The notes: generated from the sequence alone by a model not told the origin. Positions 1 to 10,045 are shown, counted from the first letter of the stretch. The stretch is 64,000 nt of DNA from Hirsutella rhossiliensis (GCF_020360975.1 NW_025408675.1:2108001-2172000); one strand, 5' to 3'. Program-made: numbers and translations.

Positions 1-3000
1 GACCGACACCGGCTGCCGCCTGTTCTTCAGCGCGACCAGCGCCTCGTCCTATCTCTACGGGTCGCAATCCAACATGGCGCCCCAGAGCATGCAGGTCCAG
101 TTCATCAAGTTCCCTCCCAGCCAGAACCCCCGCCGGTCTGGCCACTTTGCGTCGGGGCAGTCGAGCAGCGAATCCGTCATCGATCTGGACTCGACAATGC
201 TGCTGTCGAGCAGGCGAGGCGCCCGCTTCGCGCCGGGCTATTTCCTGGACTTTGTGAGCAGTAGCGACAACGCCAACGCCGACACGCTCTTTGTCTCCGG
301 GCCCGAGTCGGGGCGGATAAAACGGACCTCGCCCACCACGCCGCTGCGGTACTTTGAGCAAGCCAGCTGGATCGACATTGGGAGCCGCGCCGAGGCTGTG
401 GGCCTCATCACGAGACCGTTTGCCGCCGCCCCCCAGCCGCTGGGGTTCGGCAACGAGCTGGCGGTGCAGTTTGACGAGCCGCCCAGCGAGTTTGCCGTCC
501 TCACCAACACGGGCGTCCACGTGATTCGGAGACGCCGGCTGGTGGATACCTTTGCCGCGGCCATCCGGGACGCTCCTGGCGATGAGGCGCTGGATCCCAT
601 CACGCGCCGTCTGATTCAGCTCTACGGCCGTGTCGAGACGGTGTCGGCGGCCCTGGCGGTGGCTTGCGGCCACGGCGGAGACGCGCGGCCCGGTGCGGCG
701 CGGGCGATAGACCAGGCGACCGAGGACCGAGCCAGGGGGCTCTTTGTCGACTTCGGCGGCCAGCCCACCATAACCGAGACGGACGGCACTGCCTTGACGA
801 CCGACTCGGTGAGACTGTCGTCGCGTCACGACGCCCTGGCCCTCTACCTGTCGCGTCTCATCCGCAAGTTGTGGAAGGCACCCGTCATCAAGTCGGGTGT
901 CTCGCCGGCGGGTGGCATCGTCATCGACTCGGCCGTCCCGCTGCCCAAGCTTGTCGCCACGCAGGAGAACCTCGAGCGCCTGAGGAAGTTTATCGAATCG
1001 AACCGCGGGCTCATCCAGGGCATGTCGGGGCCGTCGGACCTGCAACGGGTCTCGAGCCGGCAGGAGGAGGTGGCGTTGCAGGCGGAGCACCAGGCGCTCC
1101 ACGCGCTACAGAAGCTGATGGAGAGCATTTCCGAGGGCATCTCGTTCGTGCTTATGATGTTTGATGAGCGTGCGACCGACATCTTCACCCGGCTCGACGA
1201 CACGGCGCGACAGCACCTAAAGGACCTTCGGTACGAGAAGCTATTTTCGCAGCCAGACGGCAAAGACCTTGCCAAGGTGCTGGTCAAGGCCATTGTCAAC
1301 CGCAACATCGAGAGCGGCTCCAACGTGGAAACCGTAGCAGACGCCTTGCGGAGAAGATGCGGCAGCTTCTGCAGTCCGGACGATGTCGTCATTTTCAAGG
1401 CCCAGGAGCAACTCAAGCGGGCGTCGGAGCAGCCGCTCAATAGCAACTTGTCGAGAAGCCTCTTGCACGAGAGCCTAAAGCTCTTTGAAAAGGTGGCTGG
1501 CAGCCTCACGCCCGCGAACTTGCAGACTGCCGTCATCCAGTACGTCGATCTGAAGTACTACGCCGGTGCCGTGCGGCTGTGCCTCGTCGTCGCCCGCGAG
1601 AGGGACCGGGGCAACACGGCGCTCATGTGGGTCAACGACGGCAAGCCGGTCAACGACCCCCGGGCCAGCGCCTTTAACGAGCGGAGACGGTGCTACGACT
1701 TGATCCACGACGCGCTGCAGCACCTCGACACGGCGTCGAGCAAGGAGCCCGAGATGGTGGACGGCAAGCTGACCTTGATTGCGACCAAGCGGCTCGAGGC
1801 GTACGAGGTGGTCAACGGGTCCGACGATGAGGTCTTTCACTTTGACCTGTACGAGTGGTACATCCAGCAAGGCTGGACGGACCGCATCCTGGCCATCGAC
1901 TCCCCCCACGTCGTCACGTTTCTCCAGCGCCTGGCCGGCACCAGCGCGGAGCACGCCGACCTGCTGTGCCGCTTCTACACCAACCGGAGCCGATTCTTTG
2001 ATGCCGCCGAGGTCCAGGCCGAGTTGGCGCTGTCCGACTTTGCCCTCGGCATCAAGGACCGGATCAGGCTGCTGAGCTTGGCCAAGGCCAACGCCAGCGT
2101 GGCAACTGTCGGCGTCAGCCGGCAGCAGCAGCAAATGCTGAACCACGTCGTCAGCGAGTCGCTCGAGGTTGCCAACATCCAGGATGATCTGCTGGGTCGG
2201 TTGAGGATGGACGAGAGGATCGACCCCGAGAAGAGAATCGAAATTGAGCAGTCACTGGATGGCAAGATCTTGGAACTCTCCGAGGTAAGACGCTCCCGCG
2301 CTACGAGCCCCAGTCCCGTCTTGAGTGGCTGCTCACAATCTTGGCAGCTGTTTAACCAGTTTGCGGACAACGCCGGCTACTACGACCTGTGCCTGCTCAT
2401 CTACCACACGGCAAACTACCGCAACCCGACGACCATTGCCGGGACTTGGAGCAACCTGATTCAGCAGACGCACGACGAAATCACGTCGAGGCTCGAGGGC
2501 CTGGGGCCGGGGATGCCGTCGCCGCCCATGCCGTACGAGGCGGTGACGAGCAAGATCCAGAACATTGCGCACCACACGTCCCTCGACAGCTTTGCCTTCC
2601 CGATCCAGACGCTGCTCCCGGAGCTGTGCCGCTACGCGGTGGCATACCAGCAGGACGCCAGCATCGGAGCGGATCCGACGTGGCCCGTGCAGCTGTTCCT
2701 CGCACTGGGCGTGTCCCACGACATGATTCTGCGCGTGCTCGAGGACATATTCGACACGCAAGACTACGGGTTCAGCGGCATGGCGCGCAACCGCATCATC
2801 GAGATGATTGCCTACGTGGTCAGCAGCTGGGTCGGCGAGGTGCGACGGCGCGGCGGGTCGGGCAAGGGCGGGACCATTGGGCCGTCGGTGGGCGAGCTGC
2901 TGGCGCGGTGCGAGTCTGCGCTGCCGCCGCCGGGCCAGGGCAGCAACAACGGGGGCGCGGACCTGGCGGACGTGAGGCGGGTGCTGAGGACGCTGCGGCG

Positions 3001-3055
3001 AGAGGTTTCCGGGCTGATGGAGAGGGTAGCGACGGGGAGCCTCCGGTTCATGTGA
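1..3055 (+). CDS. Nucleoporin Nup157/170 (NUP155 family), 3' part of gene
   Basis: The frame is already open at base 2 and reads through the first Met at 74, so the gene begins left of the window and Met74 is not a real start. The stop is at 3053-3055. The first ~150 residues look like the end of the N-terminal beta-propeller (a PLRYFEQASWIDIG stretch, then the LTNTGVHVIRRRR turn). The rest is a long alpha-helical solenoid typical of Nup155/Nup170 inner-ring scaffold proteins (ISFVLMMFDE, YYDLCLLIYHTANYR, DSFAFPIQTLLPELCRYA). The family forms part of the inner ring of the nuclear pore and touches the pore membrane. About 970 codons fit the missing N-terminal propeller plus most of the solenoid. 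One in-frame intron (2285-2347) is best removed; the open frame hides it. Family assignment is from recognised sequence style, not from a search. Confidence 0.88.
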   Translation, partial: TDTGCRLFFSATSASSYLYGSQSNMAPQSMQVQFIKFPPSQNPRRSGHFASGQSSSESVIDLDSTMLLSSRRGARFAPGYFLDFVSSSDNANADTLFVSGPESGRIKRTSPTTPLRYFEQASWIDIGSRAEAVGLITRPFAAAPQPLGFGNELAVQFDEPPSEFAVLTNTGVHVIRRRRLVDTFAAAIRDAPGDEALDPITRRLIQLYGRVETVSAALAVACGHGGDARPGAARAIDQATEDRARGLFVDFGGQPTITETDGTALTTDSVRLSSRHDALALYLSRLIRKLWKAPVIKSGVSPAGGIVIDSAVPLPKLVATQENLERLRKFIESNRGLIQGMSGPSDLQRVSSRQEEVALQAEHQALHALQKLMESISEGISFVLMMFDERATDIFTRLDDTARQHLKDLRYEKLFSQPDGKDLAKVLVKAIVNRNIESGSNVETVADALRRRCGSFCSPDDVVIFKAQEQLKRASEQPLNSNLSRSLLHESLKLFEKVAGSLTPANLQTAVIQYVDLKYYAGAVRLCLVVARERDRGNTALMWVNDGKPVNDPRASAFNERRRCYDLIHDALQHLDTASSKEPEMVDGKLTLIATKRLEAYEVVNGSDDEVFHFDLYEWYIQQGWTDRILAIDSPHVVTFLQRLAGTSAEHADLLCRFYTNRSRFFDAAEVQAELALSDFALGIKDRIRLLSLAKANASVATVGVSRQQQQMLNHVVSESLEVANIQDDLLGRLRMDERIDPEKRIEIEQSLDGKILELSEVRRSRATSPSPVLSGCSQSWQLFNQFADNAGYYDLCLLIYHTANYRNPTTIAGTWSNLIQQTHDEITSRLEGLGPGMPSPPMPYEAVTSKIQNIAHHTSLDSFAFPIQTLLPELCRYAVAYQQDASIGADPTWPVQLFLALGVSHDMILRVLEDIFDTQDYGFSGMARNRIIEMIAYVVSSWVGEVRRRGGSGKGGTIGPSVGELLARCESALPPPGQGSNNGGADLADVRRVLRTLRREVSGLMERVATGSLRFM
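2285..2347 (+). other. In-frame 63-nt intron of the nucleoporin gene
   Basis: It starts GTAAGA and ends TTGGCAG, lies in phase 0 and has no stop, so a simple ORF reads through and adds 21 residues (VRRSRATSPSPV...). Removing it joins ...LELSE to LFNQFADNAGYYDLCLLIYH, which fits the conserved helical segment of the family better than the Ser/Pro-rich insert. Confidence 0.8.
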
Positions 3056-3824
3056 GGATGAGAAGCGTGGCAGCTAGAGACGATGCCTCTGCACATTTTC
3101 GGAACAGGCCAGCAGGGAATGAATGGAATTCGACAGGGGGTGGGTTGGGTACGTGGGCGCCAACGGGTCGGGTCGTGTTTCTGATCAAGACATTGCATGT
3201 AGCATATAATTGCGCAGGTAGGGACATTGGTTTTGTTGCTAGCTGTTGCATAGGTAAGGGAGGATGCGAGGGGAAAATGGCATCCCGAGACGTTGCCTGT
3301 CCTCGACCTGATGTGAATCTACGTGAAGCTTTGTGTGCCAGGCAGGATACAACACCTTAAGACTTTGGCGGCTGAGGGCCTCTGCGAATTCAACGAGGAC
3401 AGAAGCCTTTCACTTGGACGGAGGGTTGTAAGTTCCGCTGAAACGCATCCCGCGGTTTCCGGAAGCATTGGTGTTGTCGTAGGTCGAAATCTAGGCGTGA
3501 AAGCACAGAGCGGTGACTTTTCGGACACTTGGGAGACCGAAGCCAGCGCCTTACTGCTCGGCTAAGAATGAAGTTGCTTAGGAGCCCCCGCTCGTCAGGT
3601 GTCCGAGGATGGGTGGCTGTAAGCCGTCAAGGCTCCGAGGGAGGGTTCTCGGGGCTTTCTGCGGAGGTTTGCCTCGACATGTGGACGGATATTCATACGC
3701 ATACAGTATACGCATACAGGTATATATATGACTGGTACCGGAGTAGGCTGACGCACGACATGACATTCTGGCTCTGCACTTACATCTATGTTCTTTCTTG
3801 AGAAAGGGACGATAAAGGAGGACA
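3056..3824. other. Intergenic region between nucleoporin and methyltransferase genes
   Basis: Holds the 3' UTR of the first gene and presumably the promoter of the next. A small pyrimidine/purine repeat of the CATACGCATACAG type followed by TATATATATG sits at about 3693-3729. No further gene is supported; the ORFs here are short and lack family features. Confidence 0.6.
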
Positions 3825-4852
3825 ATGCCGCACCAACCAAGCCTCGCCGACGCGGCGGCCAACCTATCCGAGCTCTTCCAGCGAGCCGGCCAGAAGACGA
3901 CGACGAGTGAACAGGACCTGGTGATGGTGTCGCGGCAGATGCTGCGGCTGCTGGCGGCGCCGCTGCTGGAGCAAATGGGACTGCCGCAGACAACATCGTC
4001 GGTGGCGCTGCTGGACAATGCGTGCGGGACCGGGGTGGTGACGCAGGAGGTGCAGTCGGCGCTGGCCGTGGAGGTGCTGAGGCGGAGCAGGTTTATGTGC
4101 GCCGACAGCTCCGAAGCGATGATTGGGCTGGTGAGGAAGAGGGCGGCGGCGGAGGGGTGGGTGAATGTCGAGGCGAGGGTTGCGGATGCAAGAGTGAGCC
4201 ACTATTCCATCCCAAGCTTCACTCTCTTGTTTACACCTGGATGTGAGCAGGACAGCGGATTGCCGGCGGACTCGTTTAGTCACGTTGCCGTCGCGCTGGG
4301 GCTCCATATTATCCCAGACCCAGACGCGGTCATCGAAGGTAAGACTATATGAGGACGAACAAAGGAACGGAAATCTAACCAGGGATAGACTGCCGGCGCA
4401 TGCTGCGGCCCGGGGGTATCTTCGGCGCAACAACCTTCCCGCAGCGCAACGGCCAAATGTTCTGGTACCCAGACATGCGGTCGGCGTTTGCGTCGCTGCC
4501 GTTCCCGACACCGCCGCTGCCGGACACGATGCCGATGCAGATGCACTCGAGCGGGCGGTGGGACGACGCGGCGTGGGTGGAGCAGCACCTCCGGAAGCGA
4601 CACGGGCTCGCCGGGGTGACGGTGCGGACGGTGGGCGGGCGGTGGCGGGTCGAGGACGCGGGCGAGTTTGTGGCGGCGTTTGGCGTCATGCTGCCGTGGT
4701 TGATGGCCACGTGGTGGGACGAGGAGACGAGGATGGAGCATCCGGTGGACAAGGTGCGGGAGCTGGTGAGGAGGCACCTTGCGGAGAAGCATGGGGGGGG
4801 AGGATGGGAGGTCGAGTGGGAGGTGCTGAGCATGACGGGCGTTGAGCCTTGA
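3825..4852 (+). CDS. SAM-dependent methyltransferase (class I, Methyltransf_11/25-like), two introns
   Basis: Exons 3825-4193, 4251-4338 and 4389-4852 give 306 residues ending at TGA 4850-4852. Intron 1 (GTGAGC...GAGCAG, 57 nt) is in frame and easily read through. Intron 2 (GTAAGA...GGATAG, 50 nt) restores the frame; a CTAAC branch-like site lies at 4375-4379. Motif I of the Rossmann fold is LLDNACGTGVV (residues 62-72, Asp64 and the GTG turn). An acidic MCADSSEAM block follows, then LGLHIIPDPDAVIE and the LRPGGIFGATTF strand typical of class I methyltransferases. Such proteins move a methyl group from SAM to a small molecule; the substrate cannot be told. The start at 3825 is the first Met in a good context (ACAATGCC). 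The neighbours do not suggest a biosynthetic cluster. Confidence 0.85.
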
Positions 4853-5199
4853 CGTCTTGTGTCTCGGGTTAGTGAAGCTATTCCGAGAGGCCTTTTGGTG
4901 GCTGAAGACGCCTTGTTGGAGGTGTTGAAGTCCCGGGTACCTGCATGTGCTTACATAATAATTTCCCATCCGCGGCAATTGAAACGGCCAGGCAAAAGAA
5001 AACACACGTGATCCCGGCATTAACTCAACGCCATGCTATCCATCTAAAGCCAGCCTGGCATCCGATTTTTAAGAGGAACACACACTCCGAACCCCCCCTC
5101 CCCCGGGCAGCGCGCCATGCCTCGACCAGAACCCGCTGCCTCATTCTCGACTTCGCTTCCTTCGCCGCCGACAATCGCCGCCTCCATCAGCTGCTCGCC
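4853..5199. other. Intergenic region, promoter of the membrane-protein gene
   Basis: Contains a C-rich tract (CCCCCCCTCCCCCGG, about 5091-5106) and CT-rich sequence before the ATG at 5200, a common feature of filamentous-fungal promoters. No gene seen. Confidence 0.5.
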
Positions 5200-6195
5200 A
5201 TGATGCTCGCCCTGCCTGCCGTTGTCGCGCTGTCTTCCTGGGCCGGTGTCTTGGTCGCCGCTGCTTCGTCGTCGTCGTCGTCGCAGTCGCCGCTGGAGCA
5301 TCTCGACGGCTTGCCCTCGTACCATTATGGCGCTCCTATCCAGGTCGAGTGCATGAATCGCAGCTCGTGAGTAGCTCGACGCACCGTTCCGTCTTTCCTT
5401 TTTGCGGCTGTTGGCGCGCATATGCTGACGAATAGCCTGTCTTTCAGGGAGACTGGAGAGCATATTGAACTGGCAAACCACGAGCTGCAGTGGATTCCCT
5501 TCCCCAACTGCAAGGAAACCGGCAAGCCGCTCGAGTTTGGCTACGGCATCGAGGCCGAGCTGAACTGCACCATCCCCGTCGTCTCGGATCCCTTCTTCCA
5601 CCTGCTCGAGTTCTACATCCACAGCGACGCTCCGCTCTCCTGCCGCCTCCCCGCCCGTCCGCCCGCCCACGTCGAGGTCGTCGGCGAGAAGCCGCGCGCG
5701 CGCGAGTACATCCCACTCGTCTTTGCTGTCGCCGGCACCCTCCAGCTTAGCCACATGCACGTCAGCACCCACATGAACGTGCTGCTGCACAGCACTCCCA
5801 AGCATCACATGCGGCCCCACGACTCGGGCGTCCTCGACTCGGCCATTGCCTACAGCACCAGCCCCCTCAGCCACATGGATGGTGCCGACACGAAGCGTCT
5901 CATCATCGGCGACCCCTTGCCCCTGACCCTGTCCGTCCGCTGGTTCCCGACCCCGGCCCTACCCAGGACGGAGGGCAAGGTCGAGTGGCAGGGGCTCGGC
6001 GGCCACGTCTACGCTAGCACCGTCTTCTACAGTCTCGTCGCCTTCATCGCCGGCCTGCTCATCGCCGGCATGTACACCCTCGGCGTCGTCCTGCCCCGTC
6101 GCCTCAGGGGGAGGGCCATGGGCGGCGCAACGCCCCTGGGCTATGGCCTTAACGGCGTCGGCAACGGCTGGGGGTACTCGAAGCGAAAGGACTAG
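5200..6195 (+). CDS. Secreted-pathway single-pass (type I) membrane protein, function unknown
   Basis: Exons 5200-5366 and 5448-6195 give 304 residues. The 81-nt intron (GTGAGT...TTTCAG, CTGAC branch site near 5424) splits a Ser codon. The N-terminus MMLALPAVVALSSWAGVLVA looks like a signal peptide, followed by a poly-Ser run. Possible N-glycosylation sites are N53-R-S and N95-C-T. Paired Cys occur in WIPFPNCK, LNCT and LSCR. A hydrophobic segment (VFYSLVAFIAGLLIAGMYTLGVVLP) near the C-terminus is followed by a basic RRLRGR, giving lumen-out/cytosol-in topology and a Gly-rich tail. I do not recognise a named family; an ER or cell-surface glycoprotein is the plain reading. The start is chosen because upstream in-frame codons lack signal-like sequence. 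Confidence 0.75.
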
Positions 6196-6558
6196 CTCGC
6201 GGTTGCCTGGCTACGAGAGACTCTTGTTTGTGTCAAGGTAATTGGTAATTTCACGACATGTGTGTTTTGAGGCTTGTCTTTGTCACGTTCGTTCTGATTT
6301 GTTCCTCGAGAAGGAGTGGACTGGGGTAATTATTCTGCTTGGGCGTTATGGGGTGGACGTCGCCTTGGGCCGACGTGGAGTTTGGAGACTTGGGAGACAT
6401 AGTGATGGTGTTGATGGATGCAGTTCTTGGCCCATCATGGCTTGTAAGCTATGACTACTTAGTGTAGGTGCTCGGCACGTGAGAAGCATGTAAGAAGCAG
6501 GTGGGTCTTGCAGGTTCTCACAGAACCCTTTTGGACGTATGTGCAAACGCCCAGCTGC
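6196..6558. other. Convergent intergenic region
   Basis: The genes on both sides end here, so this is shared 3' UTR/terminator space. No further coding or RNA signal is seen. Confidence 0.5.
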
Positions 6559-7262
6559 TCATGACCTCTTCTTCTTTGCCTCGACATACGAGTCCCCGCG
6601 CACCCGAGGCAACAGCCGCAGGTACATGTCGACGGCCATGACGGCGGCTACACGGGCCCAATGTCAGTGGTGCCGACGAGAGCTGCAGGAAAGAGGGTGG
6701 GCGCAGGCCACTCACGAATGACGGCAAAGGGCAGATAGGTGCCGTAGAGCTGGGTAGTCTTGTACCTCGGGCTCAGCCTATCGGGCCCCATATGCCACAG
6801 TTCAAAGCAGCAGACGGAGGCGTTCATGGCCGTTACGCAGCCAAAGACAAGGGCGGCGAGCTCGGCGGGGCCCGAGGCGCGGCGGGACGAGGCGAGCTGG
6901 TAGACGAGGTAGGCGGCCAGGGGCAGCTGCACGAGGCCCTCGACGTAGAGGAAGAGGCGGAACCACGGCTCGTGGGCGTCGAGGGCCGCGTCCATGTAGG
7001 GGTCGCCGGAGCGGGAGACGTACGAGGCGCGGAGGGAGACGAGGGCGTGGAGGGGCGACGAGGGGGGCTCCCAGAGGGAGGCGGGGTAGAAGGGGACGAG
7101 GTCCATGACTGTGGGGTGTCAAGAAAGGGGCCTTGTCAGTTTTTGGAGACGGCTCTTCGGGGCCTTGGGCTTGCGCTGTCGAGACGCACTGAGCATGCCC
7201 ATGAGCTGCATGCCGATGCCGGCGAGGTAGAGCCAGTCGCGGCGGGGCTTTGGCGATGCCAT
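6559..7262 (-). CDS. EXPERA-domain protein (TMEM97/sigma-2 receptor family), three exons
   Basis: Minus-strand exons are 7262-7190, 7108-6716 and 6647-6559, giving 184 residues. Intron 1 (GTGCGT...CCACAG, 81 nt) and intron 2 (GTGAGT...GTGTAG, 68 nt) both contain CTGAC branch-like sites. The protein opens MASPKPRRDWLYLAGIGMQLMGML. The EXPERA hallmarks follow: an acidic DLVPFYP after TM1, EPWFRLFLYVEGLVQLP in TM2, an ELWHM segment and LYGTYLPFAVIPAVMAVDMYLRL. Four membrane spans are expected. The C-terminus ends KKRS, a KKxx-type ER retrieval signal. Family members (TMEM97, EBP-related) act in ER sterol or lipid homeostasis; the exact role here is not known. The middle exon alone starts with an internal Met (7106), which would wrongly drop TM1. 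Confidence 0.85.
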
Positions 7263-7635
7263 GTTGACGGTGCAGCGGAAGATCAACTGGGGCTTTCCGC
7301 GAGATTCTGGGGGGTGGCTGTGACTCGAGCTGGGCCTGAGTTGGGTGGTGAGGTCGTCGTCGCGATGCGGCCTGGGCTGCCGGCGTCGTCCCGGGACCAA
7401 GTGTTTTATGGGCCCTGCCGAGTCCCAGTGTCGGCTAAATAATCCGGGCTGGTGTCCGAGAGTAAGCCCGTGGCGGCGCATCAGCCGCGACGACCCCCGG
7501 TCAATGCTCTTTTCAGCTGCGGGGTGCTGGTGAGGCCCCCGCTGCCGTGCCACCGCCACGCTTTTATCTCTAGCACTACCAGTCAACCTGGGCTATAACG
7601 ATATTTCTTTGCACAGCATGTTTATCGTAATAGCA
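7263..7635. other. Upstream region of the EXPERA gene, edge of gene space
   Basis: Likely holds the promoter of the minus-strand gene. Base composition is still normal (CpA and TpG frequent). No further gene seen. Confidence 0.5.
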
Positions 7636-8573
7636 GAGTATTGCCAATTGTACATGTACGTATTGCTATCCGTACACTCGCCCTATTTTTAAAATACGTA
7701 CTAACGCCAGCCCGCCCCGCCTATTTATACCGCGCGCGCCTGGCAAGTACCCGTACCGCCCAAATGCCCGCACCCGCGCCTGCGCCCGCCCGCACACACA
7801 ACCTATTCACACAACCTACACACATACCAAATTTGAAGCTATCACCACCAGCGCTGCGATAGACGTTGTCACCATTACACGCGGCCGGCCCCGTAATAAT
7901 AAGATACCTATACCAAGCTCCCTCACAGCGAGGGCATCACAGCCGTATCACAGACGGCATCACAGACGGCATCACGGTCATAGCCGGCTATAAGGGCATC
8001 CCAGCTACCTAATTCGAGTCAGGCCAGCTTAAGGCGGCTCAACGTAAGCGTTCGAAGGCGCCGGGGGCAACACGAGATCAATAAACTTAGCTATAGCCCG
8101 CGGCCTCTCGCAGCGTTACAATAAGGATCATTAGCTCGAGGAAATATAAGTGGAAGGGGATCAAGAGGAGGACGCGGCAGGAGGGGCGCAGGGGCGCGCC
8201 ACCGGCTTCGTCAGGGCAGCCGGCTTCGTCAGGTGTTGGAGGGATCGTTGAGTGGGATGCCATTGAGTGGGCCCACACAGCCGTAAGGGCCAGAGGAGGA
8301 GCCGGATCAATTAAAGGGCCGATTGTTGCAACTTCGAGCTTAAGGCTCGGAAATGCGTTATTTGAGCGAATTAAGAGGCATACGTTATATGACCGACCAA
8401 AAGTGCGTTGTGTGTGCGGGCGGGGCGCAGGCGCGGGTGCGGGCATTTAGGCGGTACGGGTACTTGCCAGGCGCGCGCGGTATAAATAGGCGGGGCGGGC
8501 TGGCGTTGGAAAGTATCTTAAAAATAGGGCGAGTAGATAGATAGCAATACGTATATATATAATTAGCAATACT
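7636..8573. mobile_element. Long-TIR non-autonomous DNA element (MULE-like), lightly mutated copy
   Basis: The left end (from GAGTATTGCC) and the right end (GGCAATACT-like, ending 8573) are inverted repeats of about 165 bp. Both carry the same TATCC..ACTCGCCCTATTTTTAA, CCCGCCCCGCCTATTTATACC and CCCGCACCCGCGCCTGCGCC blocks. The core has no transposase reading frame. CpA and TpG are still common, so RIP has hardly acted. The flanking 9-mers (GTAATAGCA left, TAATTGATA right) do not match, unlike the neighbouring copy. Short ORFs here are repeat artefacts. Confidence 0.8.
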
Positions 8574-8654
8574 TAATTGATATATAAAGATACTTATAGG
8601 TACTTAAGTTATAAAAGTAACGTACTAAAAGCACGATAATATAATAACACGCTC
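8574..8654. other. AT-rich spacer between the two MULE-like copies
   Basis: About 80 bp of AT-rich sequence; nothing recognisable. Confidence 0.4.
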
Positions 8655-8663
8655 TATATAGTA

Positions 8664-9664
8664 GAGTATTACTAATTATATATATATATATTACTATCCG
8701 TATACTCGCCTTATTTTTAAGATATATACTAATGCTAGCCCGCCCCGTCTATTTATACCGCGCACGCCTAGTAAGTACCCGTACCGCCTAAACGCCCGTA
8801 TATATAACCCGTATATATAACCTATATATATACTGAATTTAAAGCTATTACCGCTAGCGCTACGATAGACGTTATTACTATTATATATAGCCGGCTCTAT
8901 AATAATACGCTACTTATACTAAGCTCCCCTATAGCGAGGGCATTATAGCTAGTATTATAGATAGTATTATAGACGGTATTATAGACGGTATTATAGATAG
9001 TATTATAGACGGTATTATAGCCGGTACTATAGGTATAGCCGCCTATTACGGCTATACGGGCGTTATAGCTTCCTAATTCGAGTTAGGCTAGCTTAAGGCG
9101 GCTTAACGCGAGCGTTTAAAGGCGCCGGGGGCGGGACGAGATCGATAAACTTAGCTATAACCCGCGCTCTCTCGCAGCGTTATAACAAGGATCGTTAGCT
9201 CAAGGAAATATAAGGGGAAGGGGATTAAGAGGAAGACGCGGCAGGAGGGGCGCGCCGCCGGCTTTATTAGGGCAGCCGGCTTCGTTAGGGCAGCCGGCTT
9301 CGTTAGGCGTTAGAGGGATCGTTAAGTAGGATGCAATTAAGGCGGCGCCGCCGCCGCCGCCCACACAGCCGTAAGGGCTAGAGGAGGAGCCGGATTAATT
9401 AACGGGCCGATAATTATAACTTCGAGCTTAAGGCTCGGAAATATATTATTTAAGCGAATTAAGAGGCATGCGTTATATAGCCTTTATCTATATATATATA
9501 TACGGGCGGGCGTAGGCGCGGGTGCGGGCATTTAAGTAGTATAGGTAACTACTTACTAGGCGCGCGTAGTATAAATAGGCGGGGCGGGCTAGCGTTAGTA
9601 TATATCTTAAAAATAGGGCGAGTATATAAATAGTAATATATATATATATATAATTAGTAATACT
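8664..9664. mobile_element. Long-TIR non-autonomous DNA element (MULE-like), RIP-saturated copy
   Basis: Same element as 7636-8573, aligned end to end (GAGTATTAC start, GTAATACT end, same CCCGCCCCG..TATTTATACCGCGC blocks), but with nearly every CpA/TpG turned to TpA. It is flanked by a perfect 9-bp duplication TATATAGTA at 8655-8663 and 9665-9673. Long TIRs with a 9-bp TSD are the mark of Mutator-like elements. It is about 60 bp longer than the left copy, partly from an expanded 12-bp repeat. Confidence 0.8.
8951..9032. repeat. 12-bp minisatellite inside the MULE-like copy
   Basis: About 6.8 units of AGTATTATAGAT/GGTATTATAGAC. The left copy has only about three related units near 7931-7976 (GGCATCACAGAC type), so the array differs in length between copies. 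Confidence 0.7.
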
Positions 9665-9673
9665 TATATAGTA

Positions 9674-10045
9674 TTTCTTACTGACTACTATTACGCTTTT
9701 ATAGATACTATAAGTAATACGTCGCTAAGGCCCTTAGTTAGTTATTTAGTTATTAAGCTATACGTTCTTATATATAGTTAATTAACGAAGCTATTACTTA
9801 GTTAATTTTATTCCCTTTTACTATACTTACTATATAGCGGGGGTCTAGTAGCGCGACTACTACTTTTACCCTTCTAAGATAGTAAAGAAAAGAATATATA
9901 ATACTATCTAAAGTATATTAATATATATATTATTAAGTATATACTATAGAGTAATAACTAATAAAGTAGTATATCCTTATAATAATATAAGAAAGAGAAA
10001 AAAAAAGATATTTAAGGTAGGGATAAATTATTTTACTAGGTATAT
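9674..10045. other. Unassigned AT-rich sequence
   Basis: RIP-type AT-rich DNA between the MULE-like copy and the Gypsy-1a LTR. No reading frame, repeat end or RNA gene recognised. Confidence 0.4.

Noticed and set aside
238..3528. Long ORFs on the minus strand and in other frames over the nucleoporin gene
   Set aside because: Low-complexity Arg/Ala/Pro-rich translations typical of GC-rich shadow frames; the plus frame has clear family features.
3864..5020. Minus-strand ORFs over the methyltransferase gene
   Set aside because: Shadow frames of the coding strand; no domain-like sequence.
3825..7262. Secondary-metabolite gene cluster around the methyltransferase
   Set aside because: No synthase, P450, transporter or pathway regulator nearby; the neighbours are a nucleoporin and membrane proteins.
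6792..7442. Plus-strand 216-codon ORF over the EXPERA gene
   Set aside because: Opposite-strand shadow; Gly/Glu/Val-rich with no family features, while the minus strand gives a full EXPERA protein.
7641..8544. ORFs inside the MULE-like element (7641-7862, 8087-8446, 8353-8544)
   Set aside because: They are translations of the inverted repeats and of simple Pro/Ala-rich repeats; no transposase motif.
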